Origin: Syncephalastrum monosporum B8922
Lineage: Eukaryota > Mucoromycota > Mucoromycetes > Mucorales > Syncephalastraceae
Direction: 5' to 3'
Length of the DNA stretch: 64,000 nucleotides
NCBI GenBank assembly: GCA_000697355.1
Contig: JNEN01001272.1
Span: 124,001-188,000, forward strand
Both the position numbers and the translations under genes were made by a program. Within the stretch, counting starts at the first letter, position 1. Each line of letters opens with the position of its first letter. The notes beneath the pieces were generated by a model, which ran no database searches, had not been told where the DNA came from, and saw only the letters and a program-made list of their open reading frames with translations. Shown here piece by piece: positions 11,953 through 23,279 of this stretch.

Positions 11953-13252
11953 TTAGCCTGTATAAAACAAAGTGCATCAGTTCTGCGGCATATCTGGGAT
12001 CCGCCGCGTCGACACTTACAGGCACATCCGTTCGGGTTTGCCGGTCGGTTCAAATCAACGCCACCACGTGCATTCAGACCTCGGTTTCTACCACGCGAGC
12101 TATCAGCCAGTTGGTCCAGCGGCATGCGTCGAGCTAAGCAGAACGGGGATGATGGTATCAGAATTAACTGTGCCAAGATCTGTATGATAGAATGGCTTTA
12201 CCGATGGCATTGAAGAGCTCAGTCACGTTGTGTGCCGTCTTGGCCGAAGTCTCAAAGAAGAGCAGGCCGGCCTCGTCCGCATATTCCTGTGCAGTCTTTT
12301 TTTTTTTTTTTTTTTGCCATTTTTGCGTCAGAACCACTGTCTTATTGTATCCTCTCCTGTCTGTCAAGTCTTGGCTTACCTGGGTCTCGATGGCCCGTCG
12401 CGACTCCAAATCGCATTTGTTTCCGGCCAGGGCAATGACGATGTTGGGGTCGGCTTGGCGCTGCAGCTCGTTCACCCACGCCTTCGCTTTTTCAAGAGAA
12501 GACTAGATATCGATGAAATAAGAGTGAGTAGGGGGTGTGCTGAGATGCAGCGGAAGATGACCTACGGCTTGCGTGATATCGTAAACAACAACGGCACAGT
12601 TTGCATTACGGTAGTACATTGGCGCCAAGCTCTATTCAGAAATATCAAAGTCAGATGGGATATCTGCAGACAAGGTCATTGTGCACTTGCCTTGTAGCGT
12701 TCTTGACCGGCCGTGTCCCTGTGCGGATCCAAGTGTCAGCAGAAAAGAAAGAACAAAAAGAAAAGAAAAAGAGGGGGCGGAGGAGGAAGGGTGTTGTGTT
12801 GAAGCTTACCAAATTTCAAACTTCACGGTTGTGTTATCGTCGAGCGAAATAGTCTGTGCCAAGAAAGCAGCTGAAAGAAAAAGGGCAAAAAAGAAGAGAG
12901 AAAGAGGAAGCGTCGATGAGGATTAAGCATGGAAGGCCAGAGTACATGAATGGAGAAGGATGATTACCTCCGATGGTGCTTTCTCTGTATTCGTCAAAGT
13001 GGTCCTTGACGAAACGCATCACCAAGCTGCATAAAGAGTATTCTCCGTCAGCTCACACACACTCTTTTTCGCTTGGCTGCATTCCCGATACAAACCTCGA
13101 CTTTCCAACGGCAGACTCGCCTAGCAAGAGTAAAGACACGGGTCATTGAGTATAGAGAAGGTAAAGACATGAGTGCGTATACCTAAAAGGACGAGTTTGA
13201 ACTGGTAGGATCGTCCTTGTTGACCCTGTTGCGCGGTTTGTCTAGAAGCCAT
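11953..13252 (-). CDS. RAB5: Rab5-family small GTPase (Ypt5/Vps21 type)
   Basis: Ten coding exons: 13252-13183, 13120-13096, 13026-12968, 12870-12810, 12718-12691, 12631-12566, 12502-12380, 12286-12202, 12133-12020 and 11957-11953, giving 211 residues. Motifs are the P-loop GESAVGKS (24-31), the Rab5-type effector loop YRESTIGAAFLAQT, DTAGQE (73-78), NKCD (131-134) and ETSAK (156-160). The C-terminus reads ARRMPLDQ and ends GCAC, a C-x-C signal for double geranylgeranylation. The last coding exon supplies only two bases plus the stop. The intron after DTAGQERYK starts with GC (AAG then GCAAGT). Rab5 proteins control early-endosome fusion and endosome-to-vacuole traffic. The family match is clear; choosing among fungal Rab5 paralogues needs a tree. 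Confidence 0.93.
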
Positions 13253-14527
13253 AGTACGTGTGTGTATTTACTGTATGTAGTGAAGAAAGGATCTTCTGCT
13301 GCGGGTGATGGAGGGCCGGGCGGAAGAGAGAAGCAAGCGGTTATGAGATGGAGCAAAAGACAGCAATGGGGTCTTACTGATTTTTAGTAATAAAAAGAAG
13401 ACGCTTGCGGCGTGAGTGTGTCTGCCCGCCCAGGTTGAATGAGTGAGTGTTCAGTGGTGACGTTTGCCCGCCCCCGCCTCACGCTTTGCCCGCCTTTGCT
13501 TCGGCTGAGTTTCCTCTCTTTCCCTATTTGGTAGTCATCGCATGCGCTCTCTTTTTTCTCTCTTTCGCTACACCACTCATGGTCCTCGCAAAGCGGCATT
13601 GTTTATCATGGTTTCTTCTTTTTAACATACCTCAGAAAAAACAAGAAGTAAATAGGAAACAAAGAAAATAAATAACAAAACCTTGAAAAAAGAGCGCTGA
13701 TCGATAAACAAGCTGTACGCTAAGGGAGGATATCATTGATGTCTTTCAGCTGATTAGCGGGTTGAAAGTCAGGTCTCCCCCCATCCGACTGAAGGACAGA
13801 CAGCAAAACACAACGTGCTCATTCATCCGTGAGATTTATTTTCGTCTTTATCATCTCAATTATGGCGTGTATATTGGCAGCACTAGACGACTGCATCCTT
13901 TATCTTACCCGTGTCATGTCTCTGGAAATAGTTCAGACCGATCTCGTGACGATATAAAAACTCTGGATGGAGGTTGGACCGTAAAAGGAAAGCCTGTTGC
14001 AAGAAAGGGTGTACCTGAGACTGCCGAAAGGACCGAATGGGTGTTTATCTGGACACCGTCATGTCCAGATCACACTTATCCACCCGTTTTTGTACATAGC
14101 GTCGTGGATTCAGCGTCGAGATCTGAACAGGCTGGCCAGTGAAAACCTACGGGTGTGATACACCTTAGTCTGGCAAGGTCCAGCCTTGATGAGCATGCAC
14201 TGCACACCCTGCAAGATAGAGTAAGAGAAATAGAAAGAACAAAGAAAAGAAATGCGACTGAAACTAGGTGTTGTAAGGCTTCGAAAGAAGGAGGACCCGC
14301 TCGGTGAAACACCAGAATATAAATGAGATACACACAAGATCCTTTAAAGGAGACAGGTTTCCAAAGAGGGGCCGTTCTACATCTCGTTCAATATCAGAAA
14401 CAGATGGATATACTCCAAACCACATAGAGGCAAAAATAGTCGAAAATCAAAAATGATGAACGTGCGTACCAGCCATTTTTCCTTTTTTCATATTAACATT
14501 GGTATTAAAAGTCCTTGCGTGTGTCTA
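13253..14527. other. Spacer between RAB5 and the RBM42-like gene, with an exon-like tract
   Basis: Starts with the RAB5 leader. ORFs on both strands (for example plus 13762-14142) have no recognisable protein. On the minus strand near 14215 a pyrimidine tract ending TCTTGCAG precedes a GC-rich stretch that would encode GVQCMLIKAGPCQTKVYHT, resembling an exon, but I could not join it to others. No function assigned. Confidence 0.35.
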
Positions 14528-15484
14528 TTACTTGATCTTTGAGTGGGTGCCCACGCGTTCGCGTTCCTTGCGCGCGCGCACATCAACATTGCGGTCCTTC
14601 CATGCACTTTTTCTGAGCTTGATCGGTCGATTGCCGACATATTTACCTAATCATGATCATACGAAGGTCGAGTCAACACACAACCATCCATACATACTTG
14701 TATCTTCTTTTCTTCTTCTCATGCCATCCCGGCTCTTTCTCTTACCATTCATCTCTCGCCAAGCCTTGACAAACTCGTTGGGATCCTTAAAGCTCAAAAA
14801 GCCGTAACCGCGGGACTTGCCTGTGCGTTTATCGCGCACGACACGCGTGCGTTGTAAGCTCGGGTACTTTGAGAAGGCTTTGAACAGGAGCTCGTCGGTC
14901 ACCTCGTTGCCGAGATCGCCCGCAAACAGGCGAAAGTCATTGTCATCCCAGTCCTGGAGAGTCGGATCCTCCCAAACCTCACCACCGGCCATGCGCACTG
15001 GCAGCTTCTTCTTGCCCTTCTTCTTGTCCGCCTTGCCACCGCCTGGGCTGGCGGTCGGGCTGGTTTTGGCATTCGGACCAGCATAGCCCGATGTGGAGAT
15101 GGCTACGGCCGGTGTTCCTGCTGCTCCTGCTCCTGCTCCTGCTGCTGCGGCTGAAGAAGACGCGGTGACGGATGTGTACGCGGAAGGACTGGCGGCGTAA
15201 GCAGATTGCTGGGACGCAATCGAGTAATCGACGGCCGAGGCGGGCGGTCGTCCGGTGTAGGCTGATTGCTGTTGATAGTAATTAGCATAGTAGGAGGAAT
15301 CGTAATATTGTTGCTGTTGGGATGCATCGTAGCTGCCATCGTAGGTTCCGTCGTAGTTGTAGTAGTAGGATGGATCGGCGTTACTATAGTCGTAGTTTTC
15401 ATAATATTGGCTGGGATCTGCGTAGGCCTCTTGGCCGTATGGATCTGCGCTTGACGATGCTGCCGTGTTCTTCTTACTTGACAT
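14528..15484 (-). CDS. RBM42-like RNA-binding protein (single RRM)
   Basis: Exons 15484-14746 and 14646-14528 give 285 residues. The first half is low complexity: Tyr/Ser/Asp/Gln repeats (SQYYENYDYSNADPSYYYNY), then Ala/Gly/Ser stretches. A Lys-rich segment follows (GGGKADKKKGKKKLPVRMAG), then WEDPTLQDWDDNDFRLFAGD, the hallmark lead-in of RBM42 proteins. The RRM has RNP2-like RLFAGDLG and RNP1-like SRGYGFLSF, and the tail NRPIKLRKSAWKDRNVDV is the conserved RBM42 C-terminus. Human RBM42 is a nuclear and cytoplasmic hnRNP K partner and spliceosome-associated factor; a role in mRNA processing is inferred. The start is the ATG after a T/C-rich leader; a longer upstream reading lacks an ATG-led coding character. 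Confidence 0.88.
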
Positions 15485-15567
15485 TTGGAGGAAAAAGGAA
15501 GAGAAAAAGACCAAGAGAGACAGAAGCAAGAATAAACGACGAGCAAAGGAAATTTCGGGAATCCCGG

Positions 15568-16796
15568 TTACTTTTTGTAGCCGCCATTTTGATGGCGCCG
15601 CATGATAACTACCCCGCCACTGTTACTATTGCTATTGCTATTGCTATTGCTGTTACCATTACTATTGCTGTTTCGAGTGCTAGTACTAGTGCTAGCACTC
15701 GTACTGCGACTGTTGGTACTACTACTTCCCTTCTGGGGAGAATTGCTATTATTATCATTATAAACATGGTCGACCGCCACCTTGTCTGCCACGGGCAGGC
15801 GCTCTGGCTCGAACTGGGAGAGCAGGATCTGGAGCGGGGCGAGCGGAGACGGACTCGACGTCGTGGTAGACCCAGACGCGCTGGATTGGGAGGAGGAGGG
15901 TCGGGAGGAGTGGACGGTATGGCGCCAGGCTGTGTTGGGTGTCCAACAATCAAGCAGAAAAGTATGGTGTTCAATGAGATACATCCAAAATTGAGTCCAG
16001 CGCGCGTTCCGATAGATCAGCGCATCCATCGCATCCAGGGAGGACTTGTCGTGGCTGGCAATGCGTTGATCGAGACCGGTGCAGACGGGCGCAAGGACGA
16101 TCGCGAGCGCTTCGGGCCCCATCTTGTTATACTCGACGTAGGCTTGAATATGCGCCACGAGCTGGATGAGGAATTGTACGAGGCTGCGGTGCGAGCGTGG
16201 CAGGCGCATGATGAGTCCCGCGATGCGCTCCACTGCACTGTCGTCCTCTTGGCGTATGCTCAAGAGTCGGTCATGGAAGGCGATGGGTAGGGCAGGGTCG
16301 GGCAGCTGGCGAAGGTACTTTTTAAAGACACCGGTGACAGCATGAATGTCGTAGGTGGATAAATCAAAGTCGCGGCCAAAGTTGGGCGGTGTATTGAAGG
16401 CGTGCTCGAGTGCGTCAACAAGCGAGGCTGCACCTGACAGGCGAAAGATGCCTTCCACCTTGAGACCTAGATAAAGATTGAGCAAACACGGTCACTTGCG
16501 TTTTTCAATTTTTCACTTTTTTAACCTCGTCGAATGATTTCTAGCGCACAGCGATAGACGGGGTAGGGTAGATAGAGACCATCGGCTGTGACAGATCCAC
16601 ACTGCGCGGCGTATTCCAAGGGCGCTCCAAAGATGCCATGTGGCTCTAGTTATTGTTCAGTAACACATTTCTGGTGTTTTCCTCATTTCCTTATTTAATC
16701 AACTGCATTTTTACCTTGTGTATCCCCGCCACTGTCGTGTTGTTTGGCCTTTCGAAAGAATGCTAGCGGGTTTGTTTTCTTTTCACAAGCATCCAT
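15568..16796 (-). CDS. Compact RhoGAP-domain protein
   Basis: Exons 16796-16715, 16645-16526 and 16466-15568 give 366 residues. After a 25-residue lead the RhoGAP domain starts at HGIFGAPLEYAA. It carries the arginine finger in GLKVEGIFRLSGAA, then VFKKYLRQLPDPALP and the conserved YNKMGPEALAIVLAPV, and ends near residue 260. The remainder is a Ser/Asn-rich, poorly conserved tail with asparagine/serine repeats. It should stimulate GTP hydrolysis by a Rho/Rac/Cdc42-type GTPase in cell polarity or cytoskeleton control; the specific partner cannot be deduced. The near-bare domain architecture resembles small Rga/Bem3-type relatives without LIM, PX or PH domains. It lies immediately downstream of the snurportin-like gene, same strand. 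Confidence 0.88.
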
Positions 16797-17091
16797 GAAA
16801 AAAGGTAGAAACAAAGAAAGAGAAAAGGAAGAGGAGAAAAGAAAGAAAGAGAAGAAAGAAATAAGAAGCCGCGTTCATCATGGTCAGAAAAAGGAAAGTT
16901 GCTGATTTCAGACAAAAGAAAAGAAAAACATCGCACACAGCTTGTGTATGAAAAAGGGTACACGCGTCCGCATATGGAAAACGCATGGACCGATGTTACC
17001 ATGTGTCGCGCCTGTATGTGCCGTCCCCGCCATTGGGTCTTCCCTGTCTTTATTAATCTTTATATGGTCAGCAAGCCGAGCGCAGTTCTAT

Positions 17092-18213
17092 TCATGACAC
17101 CATGGCCTCGCTCAATGCGGCTTGCAGTTGGGGTAATTGATCGGGCGCTAGCCAGAGCGCGTGCTTTGACTTGCCCTTGGTATATCGTCCCGTGAGTCGG
17201 TAAAGAAAGATGCCATCGACTTCGTAGGTACAGTGCTGTTGAGCATATTCGGCGGGATTTGCGGCGAGGGCAGGCAGGTCCGAGATAGGCAGAGGCTGCA
17301 CGGGGCGGATCGTGTAGAAAGTATTCTCTGCTGTGGGAGCATCCATCTCGCTTGCATCGTGAAGACGTGTTTGCATCCAGAATTCTCTACAGCGACAAGG
17401 GAAATGAGTAATCGTGACTTTATAAATGACATGAGGAAGATTCAATACCTGAACTGCCGGTCGCATTTATCGGTCGCATATTCCTTCCAGCACAAGATAT
17501 CAATCACATAAAATGTCCAGAATCGATTGTCAAACACACAATCGAGCGCACAGCTTGTGGACCTGGACCAGCTACATGGAGGGATGAGTCCAGGGCAGGA
17601 AGAGATGGATCATTTCGCTCTCGTATACCTCGCACAGTTTTTGCTCCCGTTGGGTAAAATGGATTGAAAGGTACAAAGGGTCTTGCCATTGGCGAGACGT
17701 GCCTGTGTCTGGCCTTTGCAGGTCGTCAGAAGACAGCGTTTCCCTTTTGGATAGAGGAGCATGGACCAATGGCTAAGATCAGGTGGGATAGCCTCCATGG
17801 ACTTGCCGTACATGGCCCACCGGTTCTTGTGTTTCTGCTTGCGTCTGGGTTGGCTTGGTTTGGGCGGGACGTCCATACACACAAATTTGCTTCCTTCCAT
17901 ATCCACATCCTCATCCATCGATCGACGGCGCTTGCCAATAAACACACTCGGCTGATATTGACTTTCTTCGTCATCGTCGTCACCGTCTTCATCGCTTGAT
18001 CCGCTGTCGACATGAAAGCCATCCTGCTGCGGCGAATCATACTGCGTGTTTTGAACAAAGCAGATCAGTACAACGTCATCGGTGTGAGATTGCAGTGCTT
18101 ACCTCTTGAGTGCTAGAGGACGGATCTGTGTGCTTTTGAGCTGATGCAGATGGACTTGGTGTCGAAGTGCTTAGTTTGGCATCGAACTGCTTTGTAAATG
18201 TTGCCCAGTCCAT
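17092..18213 (-). CDS. Snurportin-1-like m3G-cap-binding protein
   Basis: Exons 18213-18103, 18041-17629, 17571-17449 and 17386-17092 give 313 residues. The central part WSMLLYPKGKRCLLTTCKGQ, then SILPNG, LDCVFDN, FWTFYVIDILCWKEY and EFWMQTRL follows the snurportin m3G-cap-binding fold step by step, and YEVDGIFLYRLTGRYTKGKS with LWLAPDQ matches its C-terminal region. Snurportin carries U snRNPs with trimethylguanosine caps into the nucleus. The N-terminus here (about 110 residues) is acidic, with basic clusters GKRRRS and RRKQKHKNR. I do not see the importin-beta-binding (IBB) helix of the animal protein. The join between exons 2 and 3 is the least certain. Confidence 0.82.
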
Positions 18214-18938
18214 GGCAAATATGTATTCTCTGTAGAGATAAAGTGGCACTTCCACGCTCGCGCTTTTGCAAATCATGCGCGTGGTTTCCCCGCTTAACCT
18301 ACTCCATGATGCATGCTTATGTAATGCGGCAAGTCTCCTATGCTTTTGCCCATCCGCGTATGCTACTATGCAAAGATCCCTCGGTTCGCGTACACTGTAT
18401 TTTGATATGGCTCCCACGAAGGTACCATAGGAATTAGCGTGACAACCACTAAGCTATCGAGGAAGGCGTCCATCGTGCGCGTGGGATATACAGTATGTAT
18501 ATATAAGCACATGAATAATATATCTACACATGTCCTAGAGGTACGGGCCTTTCAGTCTCAATCCTCTCAAAAGTTAAGCTCTCATCTGCTATCCGTGAGC
18601 CTCATCTCGCGGGCCTGGTCATCTGTTGTGTGGGGGTTGCCGTTGTCGTCCTAGACACACCTAAGAAAACGGAGGCGAACAAGGAAAAAAGGTCCTGCCT
18701 GACGTCAGTTGAAAATGGAGATCGTGATCTTGTCTACTCTCCAGGTTCTCTCCCTCCAATATAAAGCAATATAAAGCAAAATAAAGCAGCCTATTTTGAG
18801 ATAATGTATAAAAAGGACTCTTACTATGGTCACTACTGGTAGCCAATCGCTTGAGATTAGTCATATCATATCAGGACTCAGAAAGTGTAAAGTTTGAGTG
18901 TTTTAGGGGGTGGGGTTGGATTTGTTTAATACATTATA
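18214..18938. other. Spacer between snurportin-like and aldo/keto reductase genes
   Basis: Contains the upstream region of the snurportin-like gene and the 3' flank of the reductase. Short AT-rich ORFs only. A run of related words (AATATAAAGCAATATAAAGC...) occurs near 18757-18787. Confidence 0.5.
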
Positions 18939-20200
18939 TTACATGGGGATTACATTATGGGGGACATAAATCTCCTCAAGGTATTCGATATCCTTCTCGC
19001 TGAGTTCGACATCGAGTGCACCCAGCGCATCCTCGAGGTATTCCGGTTTGCCCATGCCAAGGATGGGTGCAGTGATGTAGGGCTTGGATAGCACCCAGGC
19101 GAGCGCAATCTGGGCAGGCTTGATCTTCTTGTTTTCGGCCAGCGTAACGACACGGTCCACAATGGCGTCGTCATTGTCTTGACCGGTGAAGAAGGCGTGG
19201 ATGGCCTTGTCTGACTCGGTGCGCGAGGTCTGGCGGTCCTTGCCCGTCAGTACACCGCGTGCCAAAGGAGACCAGCTTAGAAATGAAGTCAGTTCCAACT
19301 GTACTGCATACGCTGCTTAAGGCTACTTACGGGATGATAGCAATGCCTTGGTCGACGCAGTACGGAATCATTTCACGCTCTTCCTCGCGCTGGATCAGGT
19401 TGTAGAGGTTCTGCATCGACGCAAACTTGGTCCAGCCATGCTTTTCTGCAATGTTGTTTGCCTTTTGGAACTGCCAGGCTGGCATCGACGATGCGCCCAA
19501 GTAGCGCACCTTGCCCATCTTGACCAGGTCGTGCAGAGCCTCCATCGTTTCTTCGATAGGTGTATCCTACCGTATCATTCCCAACCCCATGAGTGCTCTT
19601 TTCCCCTTTTCTTTCTCTCAAGTACCTACAGGATCAAAGCGATGGATCTGGTACAAATCAATGTAGTCCAAACCGAGGCGCTGGAGGGAGCCCTCGATGG
19701 CATCAAAAATGTGCTTGCGCGAGAGACCAAACGTGTTGACGAGCGATGGGTCGTCGACGGGGCGCTGGCCAAGCAGGCGGACCGAGACGTCTGAATGGGT
19801 GACAAAGTAGACTTTGGTGGCGACCACAATGCGCTGACGTGGCAGCTGAAAATCGCGGATCGCTTTGCCCAGGATGCGTTCACTCTCGCCGTTCGAGTAG
19901 CTGTCGGCCGTATCGAAAAAGTTGATTCCGGCCTCGTACATTTTTTTGATCATAGCCAGCGACTCCTCTTCGTTCTTGACCCAGGGCGACCACTTATCTG
20001 AGCCGTAAGACATGCCCCCGCCTGCGATGCGCGAGACCTGTGTGGATGGGCGTGCGTGGCATTATTATCGAGCGAGTGCGTGGTTCCCATTAAAGTTCCT
20101 TCTTTTATTTTTTTTTGCCTGGTTGACGTACCCGAAGACCGGTGTTGCCAAAGCGCACGTACTGCATTTTTGTCTTGGTGAAGTCGATCTTTGTGTCCAT
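18939..20200 (-). CDS. Aldo/keto reductase
   Basis: Exons 20200-20132, 20037-19630, 19566-19331 and 19275-18939 give 349 residues. It has the AKR TIM-barrel signatures: [34 protein letters not shown] (catalytic Asp about 65 and Tyr about 70), IVVATKV (Lys about 98), [16 protein letters not shown] (His), [14 protein letters not shown], and the cofactor region [12 protein letters not shown] with the late segment [20 protein letters not shown]. The closest recognisable group is the fungal YPL088W/Csh1-like and aryl-alcohol dehydrogenase branch. It should reduce aldehydes or ketones with NADPH; the substrate is unknown. No pathway partners are adjacent. Confidence 0.93.
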
Positions 20201-20572
20201 CTCTGTTTGAAGATAAAAGTGAAAAAGACGGGTTAAAACAAAAAGCAAAGCGCATTTGTCTATCGCGATGGGGTGTAACAAGGGTCATTGGTGATACCGC
20301 TGAAAATGTCCCGCAGCTTGGCAGCATCTGTTCAGCCAATGGCAAGACTCCAAAATGGTCAGGACAAAATCCCAGGGCGGGCTTGCTGACAAATGCAGAC
20401 ATCCTTCAATGCAAGAAGAATGCAAAAATGCAGCCTGCCCTTCGTTTCGACACATGCAGGGTTGACAGAAGAAGACATCAAGGGATCCAAAAAAAGAGAC
20501 ATTATTTTTAGGGGATATTGAGTATACAAGAAAATGTAAAAGAGTAAAACAACGGAATAGGGAAGAAATAGG
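20201..20572. other. Spacer between AKR and BOI-like genes
   Basis: About 370 bp. It serves as AKR upstream region and BOI-like 3' flank. No gene seen. Confidence 0.5.
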
Positions 20573-23274
20573 TTATGCTGCAGAAGTCGCGTGGGCGTAT
20601 GCATCGGGCGCGTCCACGTCTTGCAGGTCTTCGGACCAGGCCTTGATAGCGCTCAACATGCGAATAATTTTGGGCTCGTTGCCATTGATGATGTCTGTAG
20701 AGATCAAGGTGAGTGTCATTGTGGAATCTATCTGGCTCTTTTTCCTTGTTTCTTACCTTTGATGGTATACTGGCCATCGACCACGACGCCTTCGCGGCCC
20801 ATGAACTTGAAAGCAGCGACCATGGTATCGAGCATGTGCATGCTAGGGTCGCTGGTCTGGGGCGGGCGACGGATTTCCTTGCCTCCCAAGGTCTCGAGAA
20901 GTTCAATGAGGATATTGCCGTCGCGCAGACTGGCAAAATGACGGATGTTACGGTCTGGCAGCTGCGCATTGAGCCAGTCGAGGTAGATCATGTCGGCTGG
21001 GTTCGGGGTGGGGAGGTCGGGTATCGAGGAGGTATCGGCGAGGGGTGGGCGTGACGAGGAGGACGTGGTCGAGTACAGACTGCGAGCTCTGCTTCTGCTA
21101 TAATCTTCGTCCTCCTCTTCCTCGAGCGAGGCCATCTTGGGGTCGCCGGGCAGCCCCAGCATCGTGGGCGGGCGGTTGTACATGATCATCGAGGGTGGAC
21201 GGGGACGCATCTTGCGGGCGGCGTCCAATGACACTGTGGCCACCGGGTTGGAGGATATGACAGGTGCTGTCAGATAGCAAAAATGAGTTTTCTTGCATGC
21301 GTAGACATAGGAAAGGAAAAGGAAAGACACTCACTGCTGATATCACGGGCGATCGTGGTCTTGATGAGCACCTTAATCCAGGCCCGCATCGCCTCCTCGG
21401 TATCGCAGTAGAAGTAGAAGGTGCGCTCGCGGTCATGCTGGGCCTTGAAACTGTATTTACCACTATGGATAGATTCATCCATGACAATGCGGTAGCCCCG
21501 CAGATTAATGATGCCTTTCATGCGCACGTCCTAGTTCAATAGGCGTGGTGAGTTTATATTTTTCTCTGATAAGGAGGGAAGGATGCGTCTTTTCTCACTT
21601 ACCTTGGGACTCTTAAAATAGAACAAGTTCGACCCCTTGAGGACAAACCAGCGCTTGTTCCACGTCTTGTATCGCTCGCTCTGCTTGTGGAGCCAGCCCT
21701 CATGCTCAGGTGCCTGAAATGGGTCGGATGATGTCAGCTGGGGGTCAACCGAGGCCACTGACAGTTTGCGGCCATGGGAGTCCCTACAGACGTGATTGTC
21801 AGCAATGTGAATACAACGCGGTATAAGCAGACGTTACATTAAGGCACGATCAGGATCATGCGTACCCGACACGCTGGACAGGTTGGACTAGATGGATAGA
21901 AATTATATATCATGCATAAATCACCACATTCATGCAATGTCTTACCTCCGTCATCCAATCCGCATGGCTTTCGCCCATGGACGAGGGCACGCTCGAGAAA
22001 GTGGTATCGCGGGACGTGTTGGGTCGGGTAAACAGGCTGTTGGGCTTTTTCTTGGGGACAGGGACACGTTCGTCGCTTCTAAACGTGCCGGCCGAGGAGC
22101 TCGATTTTTTGGACGACATGGTATTGAACGTGTTGGACCGGCTCACGGCGGGCGATCCAAGACTCTGGGGCGAGGCCGGGCGAGGCAAAGCCGGGTGGGA
22201 CGGACCGGCACTGAGCGTGTCGTCGCGCGAGGCGTGGCCTGTTTTGCGTGCGCGGTAGGAGCTATCAGAACTGACGGGGGAAGGTGGTGACATGAGGGGC
22301 GTCTCGGCCGTTTTTCGCGACGCGGCCGCGCTCGATCCACGGCGCTAAACGGTATAAAAAAGAGAAGAAAATGAAAAGCGGTGAGCCTTCTACTACATTG
22401 CATTTTTTTTTTACTTCTACTATTACAACTACTGTCATCCATACTAGGATGAATGAATAAATAGCATTATTTGATTTACCTCAGCTGTGGCACGTCGGTC
22501 TTTGAGTTCATGAATGGCCTGCATGATCTTGTACCGTTTGCCGTAGGTGGCAATATTAAGCTCCTTGAGCGCGTCTGCAGTGAGATCGAGCAGAACATCA
22601 CCCGTAATTTCTTGGTCTAACATCGTTTTGTACATCAATATATTGTTTCTTCTCCTTAGAAGACTTCCCCCCCTTAAAAAAACTTACCGACGAAATTTTC
22701 GACAACAGAATGCAGGCCAGCGGATTCGAGCCAGAGGGCGACGTGGTGCGTATCCCAGAGTTCGGGGCGTTGCTGGAGCGGGTTGGTTTTGCGGGTGGGT
22801 TCGGAGACGCTGGATTCAGGCGAAGGCATCACCTGGACTTCGGAGATGGCATTGTCGATTTTATCCTCGAGTGAAAAGGACGAAGAAGGTTGGTGGTGTC
22901 GTTGGTGTGAGAGAGGGCTGCGAAGGGTTTGAGACGTCGAGTACTGCGAGGGGGTGCTGCTGCTGATCGCTATGTTGGATGTCGAGGACGACAAGGAGGG
23001 CATCGGCTTATCAGATGTGATATAGTTCATGGGAAAGAGACCCACATGACCATGGATGTTGCGGCCCTGTTTCAATTGATGAAGGCGAGAAGTTGTCAAT
23101 TTTTAGGTTTTCCTAATTTAAAGCTCTCCAGGTTCTTGTTCATACCTGCCACCAGCCGTCCATGTACTTTTCATCTTTCTCGAGTACGACGATCGGCTCG
23201 CCCTCCTTGAAGGTGATCTCGTCCTCATTCTCGGCTTCAAAATTATGAATCGCGTAAACTGTGTGTTGTTGCAT
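20573..23274 (-). CDS. Boi1/Boi2-like polarity protein: SH3-SAM-PH plus CH-like tail
   Basis: Nine exons: 23274-23146, 23066-22688, 22616-22480, 22344-21946, 21887-21838, 21783-21603, 21530-21335, 21266-20757 and 20694-20573, giving 700 residues. The SH3 domain is residues 1-60 (VYAIHNFEAENEDEITFKEG to GLFPMNYI). The SAM domain is about 125-190 (WDTHHVALWLESAGL to YGKRYKIMQAIHELK). After a Ser/Pro-rich linker comes a PH domain at about 390-490 (HEGWLHKQSERYKTWNKRWF to EEAMRAWIKVL). The last 110 residues resemble a calponin-homology fold (YLDWLNAQLPDRNIRHFASL, then NILIELLETLGG). Yeast Boi proteins link Bem1, Cdc42 and the exocyst at polarised growth sites. The start ATG sits at the head of the SH3 domain after a long polypurine leader (minus strand CT-rich). 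Confidence 0.88.
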
Positions 23275-23279
23275 GAATC

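Noticed and set aside
13762..14142. 126-codon plus-strand ORF in the RAB5 spacer
   Set aside because: Composition not protein-like, no start context, no homologous motif.
15322..16290. 322-codon plus-strand ORF over RBM42-like and RhoGAP genes
   Set aside because: Antisense to two well-supported genes; shows repetitive Ala-Ile-Ala runs from simple repeats.
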